Of a stretch of 64,000 nucleotides of DNA, positions 50,979-59,948 are shown one piece after another. Within the stretch, counting starts at the first letter, position 1; the number at the start of each line of letters is the position of its first letter. This DNA is from Paenibacillus timonensis. GTDB lineage: Bacteria > Bacillota > Bacilli > Paenibacillales > Paenibacillaceae. The notes under the pieces were generated by a model. That model was not told the origin of the DNA. It made no database searches and was given only the letters and a program-made list of their open reading frames with translations. Position numbers and translations under genes: made by a program. The stretch is taken from contig NZ_WNZY01000012.1 in assembly GCF_009725205.1 (NCBI RefSeq), positions 56,110 to 120,109 on the forward strand. Reading direction: 5' to 3'.

Positions 50979-51932
50979 TCACGGCCCAGCTTGCGGGGGC
51001 AGCGGCGGATTTAAGGGATCATTCGGTCGCGCCATCCCCAACATTTCATCTTCCTCGGCGTTCTCCCGGTTCTCTTGCTTGTACCACTGGAAGAATACAT
51101 AAGCCAGCATCGACGCAAAGATGAATTCCTGAATAAATTTCATCAGGATCCCTCCCACCTGCTGATCAATGTCCGGCTGCAGGTAACCAAAGAACTCGGG
51201 ACCGCCAAATTGGCGGAGCAGCATCGCCGGATCGCCAGCCACGCAGTAGCCCATTGCCCGCGCCCAAACCGCAGGATCGCTGTACGTCGCATACAGCGGT
51301 TCATCGGCAAAGATGATCAGTCCGCAGGCCGGCGTCAACAGAACCATATTGAGGAAGATAAAACCCATCTTCTTTAGCCCCTGAACACCGGCCCGCTCCG
51401 GCAGCGGGTTGACCAACGTCCACCACATGAGCACCGCGGCGACAAATAAGACAATGTAATACAAGCGATGTATCCCGAAATGAAGCATGACATAATCATG
51501 CACGACCGGCAGATGGTAAAACGAAAATAACCCGTTAAACACCACAGCCGCTACTACCGGACGAGCAAACACCTTCAACTTACTCAAAGGGCTCCCGGCC
51601 AGGTAAGAGGTCACTCGCCGCCAAACCCACGGCGGCAGGCCCAGCATTAATAACGGCGGCGCCAGCAGATAGGACAACGCCATGCTGAGCATGTGAAAGC
51701 TGAACATCATGTGGCCCAGCAGTTCCACCGGACCTCCTTGAGCCAGGTAGAGCAACACCATCCCGGTAACGAACAACAGTTTCCGTCCTACCGAAACGTG
51801 AGAATTCCCCTTCGCCCATCGTTCACTGCCCGGCCCGATCAACACGAAATACCCGCCTGTAATCAATAGCATCAAGGCCAAGAATACCGGACTCCAAACC
51901 GCCGTAAATGTAAAATATTCTAATCCCAGCAC
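50979..51932 (-). CDS. ctaG: Cytochrome c oxidase assembly factor CtaG (caa3 type)
   Basis: 317 residues, seven TM segments. HMMFSFHMLSMALSYLLAPPLLMLGLPPWVWR and DYVMLHFGIHRLYY carry the conserved histidines of the caa3_CtaG family, needed for copper insertion or assembly. The GTG at 51932, 7 nt after GGAGGG, is preferred; a longer in-frame start would cross the upstream terminator. Downstream of ctaF but after a terminator. Confidence 0.9.
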   Translation of the reverse strand: MLGLEYFTFTAVWSPVFLALMLLITGGYFVLIGPGSERWAKGNSHVSVGRKLLFVTGMVLLYLAQGGPVELLGHMMFSFHMLSMALSYLLAPPLLMLGLPPWVWRRVTSYLAGSPLSKLKVFARPVVAAVVFNGLFSFYHLPVVHDYVMLHFGIHRLYYIVLFVAAVLMWWTLVNPLPERAGVQGLKKMGFIFLNMVLLTPACGLIIFADEPLYATYSDPAVWARAMGYCVAGDPAMLLRQFGGPEFFGYLQPDIDQQVGGILMKFIQEFIFASMLAYVFFQWYKQENRENAEEDEMLGMARPNDPLNPPLPPQAGP

Positions 51933-51995
51933 GGCAAACCCTCCTTCCGTAGCGCCGTCAGTTCTGTCCAAATTGTGAACAAGCCTGCAAATACG

Positions 51996-52035
51996 ACAAA
52001 AACGGTGACAGCGCCCCAAAGGGGCGGTACCGTTT
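51996..52035 (-). terminator. Terminator between ctaF and ctaG
   Basis: AAACGGT-CCGCCCC pairs with GGGGCG-ACCGTTT around TTT (- strand), followed by TTGTCG. Read-through or a separate promoter must express ctaG. Confidence 0.75.
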
Positions 52036-52068
52036 CTGCTTTGTTCCTATAGATATCCAGTTCTTCGT

Positions 52069-52389
52069 TTACCACCACATCCAATATAACGCGGCAATAA
52101 TCGCGGTAAATGCAACGAAAAATCCGCCAGCCATGAAGATAATCGGGATCAAATGCCCCTTATCCTTCATATGCATCCAATAACCCAGTTGAATCAGCAC
52201 CTGTAACACCGCCATCACGAGCAGCAAAATAACGGTAAAAGCGGTGTTCACCCCGCCTGCCGCAACCGCTGCGAAAGCGATTAGGGTTAGGACGATGGAG
52301 AAAATAAACGCGATGATATGCTTCTCCGGACCTTCATGCCGCTGGCGATGCTTTACCGCCGGCGAACCGTTCGATTCCTGATTAACCAT
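52069..52389 (-). CDS. ctaF: Cytochrome c oxidase subunit IV
   Basis: 106 residues, three TM segments. TLIAFAAVAAG and VLQVLIQLGYWMHMKDKGHLIP are typical of the prokaryotic COX4/CtaF family. 3 bp after the ctaE stop. Stabilises the oxidase. Confidence 0.93.
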   Translation of the reverse strand: MVNQESNGSPAVKHRQRHEGPEKHIIAFIFSIVLTLIAFAAVAAGGVNTAFTVILLLVMAVLQVLIQLGYWMHMKDKGHLIPIIFMAGGFFVAFTAIIAALYWMWW

Positions 52390-52392
52390 CCG

Positions 52393-53019
52393 TTAGACCA
52401 CCTTTCCGAGCAGGTAGACAACCGTGAAGATGAACACCCAGACCACGTCGATGAAATGCCAGTAAATGGCCGACACATAAACCTTCGGTGCCGTGACGAC
52501 ATTCAGGCCCTTCTTAAAGAGTTGCCCGATGAGCAGAGAAATCCACAAAATCCCGAACAATACGTGCGCTCCGTGGAAGCCAACTAGCGTGTAGAACGCT
52601 GAACTGAACGCACTTGTCGTCATCCCGTACTCTTCATGCAGCACATACTCGGCAAACTCGTAAATTTCCAGTACAAGGAATGCGAGGCCGAGCAGCACGG
52701 TTACGCCTAACCAACCTGCCAGTTTCCCTTTATCGCCGCGATGCATCGCCTGGATGGCGAAAACACTCGTTAAACTGCTGACCAAGAGGATAAAGGTTGC
52801 GGCTGCCGTCATCGGTAAGTTAAACAGTTCGCTTGCAGACGGGCCATCGGCGATTTGGTTCCGCAACGTCAGGAAGGTCGCAAACAAAGTACCAAACAGA
52901 ACCGCCTCGCCTCCGAGGAACAACCAGAAGCCCAAAATTTTATTACGGCCTTCCAGCGTTGCCTTCTCCGGTTCATGCGGCAGCGTGCCGGTTACATGCG
53001 ATGTGTTTGGCGTACTCAT
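52393..53019 (-). CDS. ctaE: Cytochrome c oxidase subunit III
   Basis: 208 residues, five TM segments. EAVLFGTLFATFLTLRNQ and YTLVGFHGAHVLFGILWI carry the conserved Glu and HGxHV of subunit III. Its ATG overlaps the ctaD stop by 4 bp. Confidence 0.95.
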   Translation of the reverse strand: MSTPNTSHVTGTLPHEPEKATLEGRNKILGFWLFLGGEAVLFGTLFATFLTLRNQIADGPSASELFNLPMTAAATFILLVSSLTSVFAIQAMHRGDKGKLAGWLGVTVLLGLAFLVLEIYEFAEYVLHEEYGMTTSAFSSAFYTLVGFHGAHVLFGILWISLLIGQLFKKGLNVVTAPKVYVSAIYWHFIDVVWVFIFTVVYLLGKVV

Positions 53020-54905
53020 GCTTTGACCCCCTTCCCATTCAGTTCGTCCAGTTCAATGTGCCAGCCGTGATCGTCATACAACGAACGGAGCAGCATACAC
53101 AGGAACGTGATCGCCAAGCCGATCCCGACGACAATATAGTTGTTGAACAGGAAGTTCATCAAACCGTTGCCGAAATCATCGTTCGTGAACATAAAGCCCA
53201 AACCCGCGATGAACAAGCCGACCGACATAATGAAAGGAAGAATCGTCGGCGATGGCATATGGATCGGTCCAACCGGCTCCGCCGGCGTCATTTCCTTATT
53301 CCCGGCCATCTTCTCTTTCCAGAACGCGTCGATGCCGCGTACCAGCGGAATTTGTTTAAAGTTATACTCTTCCGGCGGCGAGGCAATCGACCACTCGAGC
53401 GTGCGTCCGTCTTCCCAAGCATCGCCAGGTACGCCTTTCGGTTTGCTTGCCGTGATGGCGATATTCACCAAGAACAAGATCACGCCAACCCCCATCAGGA
53501 ATGCACCGATCGTACTGATCAAGTTCATCAAATCAAAGCCTTGATTCGGCAAATACGTGAAGACGCGGCGCTGCATCCCGATCAAGCCAAGGAAATGCTG
53601 CACGAAGAACGTCATGTGGAAACCGATGATAAAGAACCAGAACTCCCATTTACCGAGTCTTTCATCCAGCATGCGGCCAAACATCTTCGGCCACCAATAA
53701 TGCAGTCCGGCAAACAAGCCGAGTACAAGACCACCTACAATAACATAGTGGAAGTGCGCTACGACGAAATAAGTATCATGATATTGGTAGTCCGCCGGCG
53801 CCGAAGCCAGCATGACCCCGGTTACCCCGCCCATAACGAAGGTTGGGATAAACCCGGAAGCGAACAGGTTTGCCGTCGTAAAGCGGATTTGTCCGCCCCA
53901 CATCGTGAACAACCAGTTGAAGATCTTGATCCCCGTCGGAACGGCGATCAGCATCGTGGCGATAGAGAACAGGGCATTAGCCACCGGTCCCATCCCTGTC
54001 GTAAACATATGGTGCGCCCAAACCATGAAGCCGAGAAAGGCGATCAAGATCGTGGCGAATACCATCGAGCTATAACCGAACAGCCGCTTACGCGAGAACG
54101 TACTTACAACCTCGGAGATGACTCCAAACGCCGGCAATATCAAAATGTAGACCTCGGGGTGACCGAAGATCCAGAAGATATGTTGCCATAGCACCGGATT
54201 GCCGCCGCTTTCTACATTAAAGAAGTTAGCGCCGAGAATCCGGTCGAACGTGAGTAGCACCAATCCAACCGTGATCGCCGGAAAAGCGAACAGGATCATT
54301 GCCGACGTGACGAACGACGTCCAGGTGAACATCGGCATCCGCATAAAGGACATCCCCGGCGCACGCATCGTGATGATCGTCGCCAGGAAGTTAATGCCGC
54401 CGATCAGTGTCCCAAGACCGGCAATCTGCAGGCCGATCGTGTAGAAATCAACCCCGTGCGTCAAGCTATAGGTCGTTGAAGACAGCGGCGTGTACGAAGT
54501 CCATCCGGCATCCGGAGCGCCGCCCATGATCCAACTGAGGTTCAGCAGCAAGCCGCCGAACAGGAACGTCCAGAACCCAAGGGCGTTCAGAAAAGGAAAC
54601 GCCACGTCCCGAGCCCCGATCTGCAGCGGAATCACCGCGTTCATCAGAGCGAAGATGACCGGCATAACGCCAAGGAAAATCATCGTTGTACCGTGCATCG
54701 TGATTAATTCGTTAAATTGCTGCGCCGTTACAAAACTATTCATCGGTTTTGCCAGCTGCACGCGGATCAGCAATGCTTCGATGCCGCCGATCCCAAAGAA
54801 GAAACCGCCCGCCACTAAATACAAAATGGCGATTTTCTTGTGATCGACCGTCGTCAACCAGTCCATTATTCCCTTGTGCCGCTTGACAGTGTGAGCATGA
54901 GCCAA
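53016..54905 (-). CDS. ctaD: Cytochrome c oxidase subunit I
   Basis: Catalytic heme-copper subunit, 629 residues. Low-spin heme His in NELITMHGTTMIF, CuB His and Tyr in WIFGHPEVYI, the His pair in FMVWAHHMFTTG, and heme ligands in VAHFHYVIVGG. Long C-terminal extension with two TM helices as in caa3 type. TTG start, 9 nt after GAGGGGG. Transfers electrons from subunit II to O2 while pumping protons. Confidence 0.97.
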   Translation of the reverse strand: MAHAHTVKRHKGIMDWLTTVDHKKIAILYLVAGGFFFGIGGIEALLIRVQLAKPMNSFVTAQQFNELITMHGTTMIFLGVMPVIFALMNAVIPLQIGARDVAFPFLNALGFWTFLFGGLLLNLSWIMGGAPDAGWTSYTPLSSTTYSLTHGVDFYTIGLQIAGLGTLIGGINFLATIITMRAPGMSFMRMPMFTWTSFVTSAMILFAFPAITVGLVLLTFDRILGANFFNVESGGNPVLWQHIFWIFGHPEVYILILPAFGVISEVVSTFSRKRLFGYSSMVFATILIAFLGFMVWAHHMFTTGMGPVANALFSIATMLIAVPTGIKIFNWLFTMWGGQIRFTTANLFASGFIPTFVMGGVTGVMLASAPADYQYHDTYFVVAHFHYVIVGGLVLGLFAGLHYWWPKMFGRMLDERLGKWEFWFFIIGFHMTFFVQHFLGLIGMQRRVFTYLPNQGFDLMNLISTIGAFLMGVGVILFLVNIAITASKPKGVPGDAWEDGRTLEWSIASPPEEYNFKQIPLVRGIDAFWKEKMAGNKEMTPAEPVGPIHMPSPTILPFIMSVGLFIAGLGFMFTNDDFGNGLMNFLFNNYIVVGIGLAITFLCMLLRSLYDDHGWHIELDELNGKGVKA

Positions 54906-54964
54906 GGTTTGTACCCCCTCTTTTAATTCCTATCTATCCATGCCGTCCATAGAGGCACGCAAGA

Positions 54965-56023
54965 TTAATAAGATAATTTGCTGTTTGCCAAGTAGTCGGC
55001 GATCGCTTCAATATCCGCATCCGTCAATCCGAGGTCTTGCTTCGGACTCGGCATTTTGTTGCCCGGTTTCACCTTCTGCGGATCTGTCAGCCATTCCACC
55101 AAATTATCCTTGACCGGTTTGCCGTCGATCGGTTTGCCGGACGCTTCTGCATTATGTAAAATGCTCGCTACCGTCTCTCTGCTGCCGATGCCCGTCAGGT
55201 TTGGCCCGATCGGTCCACCTTGGTCGCCAACGGCGTGGCAGCTCAAGCATTGCGTCTTAAACACTTCAGCCACGGCCGGATCTTGAATCGTTTGGACCGG
55301 CGCCTTCATCGCTTCAACCCAACGGTCGAAGGACTCCTGGCTAACCGCCTTGACTTTGAATTCCATGAAGGCGTGGGATTTCCCGCACAGCTCGGCGCAT
55401 TTCCCGAGGTAAACCCCTTCATTCGTGGCTTCCAGCCAAGCTTTGTTGACCGTTCCGTCCGTATTCGTATCCGTTTTGCCGCCGAGCGAAGGCACCCAGA
55501 AGGAGTGCAGCACGTCGGCCGTCTTCAGCTCAAGCGCAATTTTCTTGCCCGTAGGAATGATCATATCCTGGGCTGTCGTAATTCCGTATTCCGGATAGGA
55601 GAACTCCCACCAGAACAAATGCGAAGTCACTTTGACTTTCACCGCATTCGCATCCTTCGAGTAGTCCTCGCCAAAAGCAAATACTTTCTGCACCGTCGCA
55701 ACCGCCAGAATCAACACCAGGACCAGCGGAATGGCCGTCCAGATGATCTCCAGCTTATGGTTGCCTTCAACTTGCTTCGGAATATCCGTTTGACCCGGCT
55801 TGCGGCGGTACTTGACCCACACGTAAGCGGCAATTCCGAAAACGATCAACATGACGACTACCATGATCGTAATCGACAGCTTAATTAGTCCAAGCTGACC
55901 CTCGGCTACCGGACCCTGCGGTCTAAGCACGGACAGGTCTTCGCGGCCGCATGCGGACAAGAGGAGCGCTAGCATGGCAAACATAGGTACTAGCCGCTTA
56001 ACAGCCTTCCACGGTTTCATCAT
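54965..56023 (-). CDS. ctaC: Cytochrome c oxidase subunit II fused to cytochrome c
   Basis: 352 residues. Lipobox LSAC at about 22-25, two TM segments, a CuA domain with CAELCGKSHAFMEFKV, then a C-terminal cytochrome c with CLSCHA and a Met ligand in PGNKMPSPK. Type b cytochrome c oxidase of the caa3 class. First gene of ctaCDEF. Confidence 0.97.
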   Translation of the reverse strand: MMKPWKAVKRLVPMFAMLALLLSACGREDLSVLRPQGPVAEGQLGLIKLSITIMVVVMLIVFGIAAYVWVKYRRKPGQTDIPKQVEGNHKLEIIWTAIPLVLVLILAVATVQKVFAFGEDYSKDANAVKVKVTSHLFWWEFSYPEYGITTAQDMIIPTGKKIALELKTADVLHSFWVPSLGGKTDTNTDGTVNKAWLEATNEGVYLGKCAELCGKSHAFMEFKVKAVSQESFDRWVEAMKAPVQTIQDPAVAEVFKTQCLSCHAVGDQGGPIGPNLTGIGSRETVASILHNAEASGKPIDGKPVKDNLVEWLTDPQKVKPGNKMPSPKQDLGLTDADIEAIADYLANSKLSY

Positions 56024-56640
56024 TGATCTACCCCACTTCTTACGTTTTCTTCCGCAGCATCACAGAGATTCTTAGCCTAAACAGCTCGAAAATCTACCTG
56101 TCTATCACGGAAACTACATTCCTGTCAATTACAACAATCACCTATTAAATATATGATCGAACCCCTCTTTTGTCAATGATTCAGGGGCAGTTCACAAATT
56201 GTTCAAATATCCGAAAAGCCGCACCACAAAAGGTTTTGTTAACGTTTTCCCTCGTTCGACACCCCTTGAAAAGGCTGCCAATTTTGAACATTTCCCGGCG
56301 AATTGTGACGAATCATCGCTCTGCTTCATTTTTGACATTTCTTCAAACTTTATTTCATTATAACTGAAGTAAAAACCTTTTTTCTGCTTGGAGATACGGA
56401 CTTCTAGAGGGACATTCAGCCGATGAACGGTGCATCCGTTGATCAGTAGAGGGTGCGAGTTGCTCGAGATACTACAATGTTGAGTTGGCGTTGGACGGTG
56501 GCTGACGGGTTGGTGGAGAGGGCCTTGCGCTGGGTAACGGCGGAGATAGCGCGGGATTGTTTGCTCTAGGTGCGGTGAAGTAACTGGAGTGGTGTTGGGA
56601 GGGGGGATACTCGGAATCAAGTGGACGCATTTGCTTGGTA
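56024..56640. other. Upstream region of ctaC, no gene seen
   Basis: The ctaC side is A+T-rich and probably holds its promoter, though I could not pick one box pair. A 142-codon open frame on - (56192-56620) has no ribosome site or recognisable motif and is not reported as a gene. Confidence 0.5.
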
Positions 56641-56662
56641 ACTAACTTTCTAGAGGCAACTC

Positions 56663-56848
56663 TAACGGAACGTAATGACCTTATTTCCTCATTTCCCGGC
56701 CATTTCCCACAGTAACGGAACCCAGAGACCTTATACGGCTTATATCGCCGGGATTTAGCCTTGATTGTACTAAATAAGGTCTCCCGGTTCCGTTAGAAAT
56801 CGGGACATTGCCAAATCCGATAAATAACAGCTCTTAGTTCCGTTAGAA
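56663..56848. repeat. Palindromic ACGGAAC element, copy 2 (inverted)
   Basis: TAACGGAAC at 56663, TAACGGAACC at 56713, GGTTCCGTTA at 56786 and GTTCCGTTAGAA at 56837; spacings 50, 73 and 51. The inner pair extends: TAACGGAACC and GAGACCTTA pair with TAAGGTCTC and GGTTCCGTTA across a 2-nt mismatch. A further ACGGAAC at about 56874. Inverse-orientation homologue of the element at 11973-12157. Confidence 0.78.
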
Positions 56849-56960
56849 TATAGAAATGTGGCGATGGTACGTAGACGGAACGTAGTACTGAACATACGCG
56901 AAACATAGCAGTGCAAAGTTGGAGTCGCCCAGCCCCTCCCCATAAAATCTTATCTTAAAA

Positions 56961-56987
56961 AGAAAAAAGAGAGCTATGCGCTCTCTC
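56961..56987 (-). terminator. Terminator after map
   Basis: AGAGAGC pairs with GCTCTCT around a TAT-containing loop; T-rich tail TTTTTTCTTTTT on the - strand. Confidence 0.75.
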
Positions 56988-56996
56988 TTCATCACC

Positions 56997-57752
56997 CTAT
57001 TGTCCATTCGTAAGCACCAGCGGCCCGTCCTCCGTGATCGCCAGCGTGTGTTCGTAATGAGCTCCTAGGCTGCCGTCCGCGGTGCGAATCGTCCACCCAT
57101 CGTCCTCCCACAACACGGCGCCGGTGTCCCCGCCGGTAAAGATCGGCTCGATCGTGATGACCATGCCCGGCTGCAGCGTTACCCCGCTGCGCGGACGGCC
57201 AAAGTTCGGTACGTCCGGTGCCTCGTGCATCGCCCGGCCGATACCGTGGCCGATCAGCGGCTTCACGATACCGATGTTTGCCGCCTGCGCCACGCGCTGC
57301 ACCGCATAACCGATGTCGCCGATCTTCTTGCCGGGTACGGCCTCAGCGATTCCGGCCAACAAGGCTTGCTCGGTGGTCGTGAGCAGCTTCTCCGCCTCAT
57401 CGCTCACCTGCCCGATCCGATAAGACCAGCCGGAGTCGGCCATCCACCCATTTTTGCCCACGACGATGTCGATCGTCACGATATCCCCCACCGCAAGCTT
57501 GTGATTACCCGGAAACCCGTGGCATACCACGTCATTAATCGACGCGCAGGTGGCAAACGGAAACCCGTGGTAGCCTTTCTGCTCTGCCGTGGCTCCCCGC
57601 TTCTCCAAAAACGACTCCACAAAGGCGTCGATCTCCAATGTTGTGATTCCCGGTCCAATCATTTTGGCGATTTCGCGGTGGCACTCGGCCAATATCCGTC
57701 CCGCCTCGCGGATCCGCTCGATGTCCTCTTTTGATTTTAAACGTACCTTCAT
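56997..57752 (-). CDS. map: Type I methionine aminopeptidase
   Basis: Removes initiator methionine from nascent proteins. 251 residues. Metal ligands: Asp in VTIDIVVGKNGWMADSG, His in IGHGIGRAMHEAPDVPNFG and Glu in VITIEPIFTGG. GGGAGGAG precedes the ATG. It is not in the ribosomal-protein operon, so it may be the second, MapB-type enzyme of bacilli. Confidence 0.94.
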   Translation of the reverse strand: MKVRLKSKEDIERIREAGRILAECHREIAKMIGPGITTLEIDAFVESFLEKRGATAEQKGYHGFPFATCASINDVVCHGFPGNHKLAVGDIVTIDIVVGKNGWMADSGWSYRIGQVSDEAEKLLTTTEQALLAGIAEAVPGKKIGDIGYAVQRVAQAANIGIVKPLIGHGIGRAMHEAPDVPNFGRPRSGVTLQPGMVITIEPIFTGGDTGAVLWEDDGWTIRTADGSLGAHYEHTLAITEDGPLVLTNGQ

Positions 57753-57894
57753 GCTCCGGTTCTCCTCCCGCTGCCGTTCGACGATTGATTTCGTGAGTTT
57801 CCGCCTGTTTCATTAATATATGTGGGAACGGACGAAAAAAACCGCCCCGAACGCCCAAGGCGACGGAACGGCGATATGCTAACATTCAAATGGT

Positions 57895-58083
57895 TCAGGA
57901 AACGGACGAATCCAATTTCCCGAGCTCATGCTCAACCAGGTGGGTCAATTCCTCTTCATAGCCGCCCATAATACGATACTTGCGGACATATTCTTTCACG
58001 AACTTCTTCGGATCCTTCGGTTTGAAGATTCGGGTCATTTCCCGTAAACTTTCTTTCACTTCGTCATGACCTTTCGTTGCCAT
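57895..58083 (-). CDS. Small protein, unknown function
   Basis: 62 residues, Lys/Glu-rich and helical, from MATKGHDEVKESLREMTRIF to KLDSSVS. GGGAGGG precedes the ATG. No cysteine, signal or TM. Family not recognised. It is monocistronic, between map and ugtP. Confidence 0.65.
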   Translation of the reverse strand: MATKGHDEVKESLREMTRIFKPKDPKKFVKEYVRKYRIMGGYEEELTHLVEHELGKLDSSVS

Positions 58084-58353
58084 AGTGATTCCCTCCCAGA
58101 ACGCTTAAGGTAAATGCTCCGATTTTGCGATGCCGAAAAGTGTAGGTTCACAATCATGAAGTCGTGCCGGCTATTCAGTTGTATGGAATGACCTCCTATT
58201 CCCTTATTGTAACATATTCAGGATCAGGTTTCAGCTTTCTTCCAATCGTACATTTTTTATCCGTTCGATCTAAACCTATTTATAAATGGGAGGAAGGGGC
58301 AAACTACAAGCAACTTAAGGACATGGATTGGACTTGAAGAGGAGTGATATTTC

Positions 58354-59520
58354 ATGACTTCCCAAACTCCGAAAATCATTATTTTATATGCCAGTTACGG
58401 GGATGGGCATTACCAAGCTTCTAAAGCGGTCGAAGCCAGCTTGCGGAGCAGAGGCGTGACCGACGTTACGCTACTCGATTTGATGGCTGAGGCCCATCCG
58501 TTGATCAACGGCATCACGAGGTTCGTGTATTTGCAAAGCTTCAAAACAATTCCCCGCCTCTACGGTTGGGTTTATAACGCCACGAAAGAAATGCCTCAGG
58601 AAGCGCCTTTGCTTGAAGTGATAAATTCGCTTGGGGCCGGGAAGCTGCAACAAACGCTGAGGGAACTTAGGCCCGATTTGATTATTCATACCTTTCCCCA
58701 ATTAGCAATGCCCCGGCTGTTAAAACGGACCGGACAGTCATTGCCGCTCGCCAACATCGTGACCGACTTTGACTTGCACGGGCGATGGATTCACCCGGGG
58801 GTCGACCGTTACTACGTGGCGACCGACGACATGAAGGCAGAAATGATGAACCGCGGCATTCCCGAAGACCGTATTCGGGTGAGCGGCATTCCCGTCAAAC
58901 CGGAATTTGGCCGCCAATCTAAGACCAGCGAGAAGTCCTTCCCAGAGCCACTCCAAAGACTTCTCTCGGAGCGTCCCGTCCGCAAACCCACCGTTCTGTT
59001 GATGGCCGGAGCCTACGGGTCCATGCAAGGAGTACGCGAAGTCATCGAACGGTTAACTGCCCTGGATCGTTATCGAGTCGTCACGGTATGCGGGCGGAAT
59101 CGCGAGCTTTACCGGGGGCTTCAGGGGCAACTCCGCCCCCATCCGGACGTTCACCTCATCGGATACGTCAAACAGGTGGCCGAGCTGATGCGGAGCAGCG
59201 ACTGCATCGTGACCAAGCCGGGCGGGATTACTTTGTCCGAAGCGTTGGCCTGCCAATTGCCGATATTCATCTATCGCCCCGTTCCCGGGCAAGAGCTCAA
59301 TAACGCGCGATACCTAGCGCAAAAGGGCGTAGCTTGCATCACCCGTACCGCCGCAGAGTTGGCTCAGGAAATCGACGCGCTCTTCGGGGATGAATCCCGA
59401 CTGACCGAGCTACGCCAGAAAATCGAAAACCTCCGCCGGCCACAGGCCGCGGAGGTGATAGCAGATGATATATTACAGCAATGGTTCGCGCCCGAGCGGG
59501 CCGAGCTGGTTCTTACGTGA
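58354..59520 (+). CDS. ugtP: Processive diacylglycerol glucosyltransferase-like protein, UgtP/MGDG-synthase family
   Basis: 388 residues, GT28 family. N-terminal ILYASYGDGHYQASKAVEASL is the hallmark of MGDG synthase/UgtP proteins. C-terminal VTKPGGITLSEALACQLPIFIYRPVPGQELNNARYL is the nucleotide-sugar site. By family it transfers glucose from UDP-glucose to diacylglycerol, providing the LTA anchor for LtaS. GAGGAG precedes the ATG. Confidence 0.85.
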   Translation: MTSQTPKIIILYASYGDGHYQASKAVEASLRSRGVTDVTLLDLMAEAHPLINGITRFVYLQSFKTIPRLYGWVYNATKEMPQEAPLLEVINSLGAGKLQQTLRELRPDLIIHTFPQLAMPRLLKRTGQSLPLANIVTDFDLHGRWIHPGVDRYYVATDDMKAEMMNRGIPEDRIRVSGIPVKPEFGRQSKTSEKSFPEPLQRLLSERPVRKPTVLLMAGAYGSMQGVREVIERLTALDRYRVVTVCGRNRELYRGLQGQLRPHPDVHLIGYVKQVAELMRSSDCIVTKPGGITLSEALACQLPIFIYRPVPGQELNNARYLAQKGVACITRTAAELAQEIDALFGDESRLTELRQKIENLRRPQAAEVIADDILQQWFAPERAELVLT

Positions 59521-59579
59521 GAGGGCTCGTCATACATTTAAGGTAAGACAATCCTCTCCCGAAAGAAGGTCATGTCCTT

Positions 59580-59918
59580 ATGTCCCCTTTTAAATCATCC
59601 ACCGGCCTCTACGAAAACGTCGCCGGCTTCCTGTGTTACCTGTTCGCGTTTGTCGGCGGCGTCGCTTTTCTTGCCCTGGAGCGGCGCAGCCGATTTGTGC
59701 TGTTTCACGCCCTGCAATCGGTCATGTTGTTTGGCGGCTTAATGCTGGCCCACGCCTTGTCCGGATTCCTGCCGGTCATCGGCATTGTCGTCAATCTGTT
59801 ACTGAGCTTGCTTGGCGTGACGCTTTGGATCGTGCTGATGCTGGCCACGCTCCAAGGCAGATGGTTGAAGCTGCCCTGGATCGGCGAACTGGCTGAGAGA
59901 CAGTTACAAAGGATGTAG
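59580..59918 (+). CDS. DUF4870/Tic20-like small membrane protein
   Basis: 112 residues, three TM segments. GLYENVAGFLCYLFAFVGGVAFLALERRSRFVLFHALQSVMLFG is the typical DUF4870 pattern. Function unknown. Likely co-transcribed with ugtP, 59 bp upstream. Confidence 0.8.
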   Translation: MSPFKSSTGLYENVAGFLCYLFAFVGGVAFLALERRSRFVLFHALQSVMLFGGLMLAHALSGFLPVIGIVVNLLLSLLGVTLWIVLMLATLQGRWLKLPWIGELAERQLQRM

Positions 59919-59948
59919 CTACTCCCTCAATCCGTCAACTGCCGATAA

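Noticed and set aside
52833..54191. 452-codon + strand open frame over ctaD/ctaE
   Set aside because: Antisense to the cta operon, with no motif and no ribosome site.
56192..56620. 142-codon - strand open frame before ctaC
   Set aside because: No ribosome site, biased Pro/Ser/Thr composition and no family resemblance.
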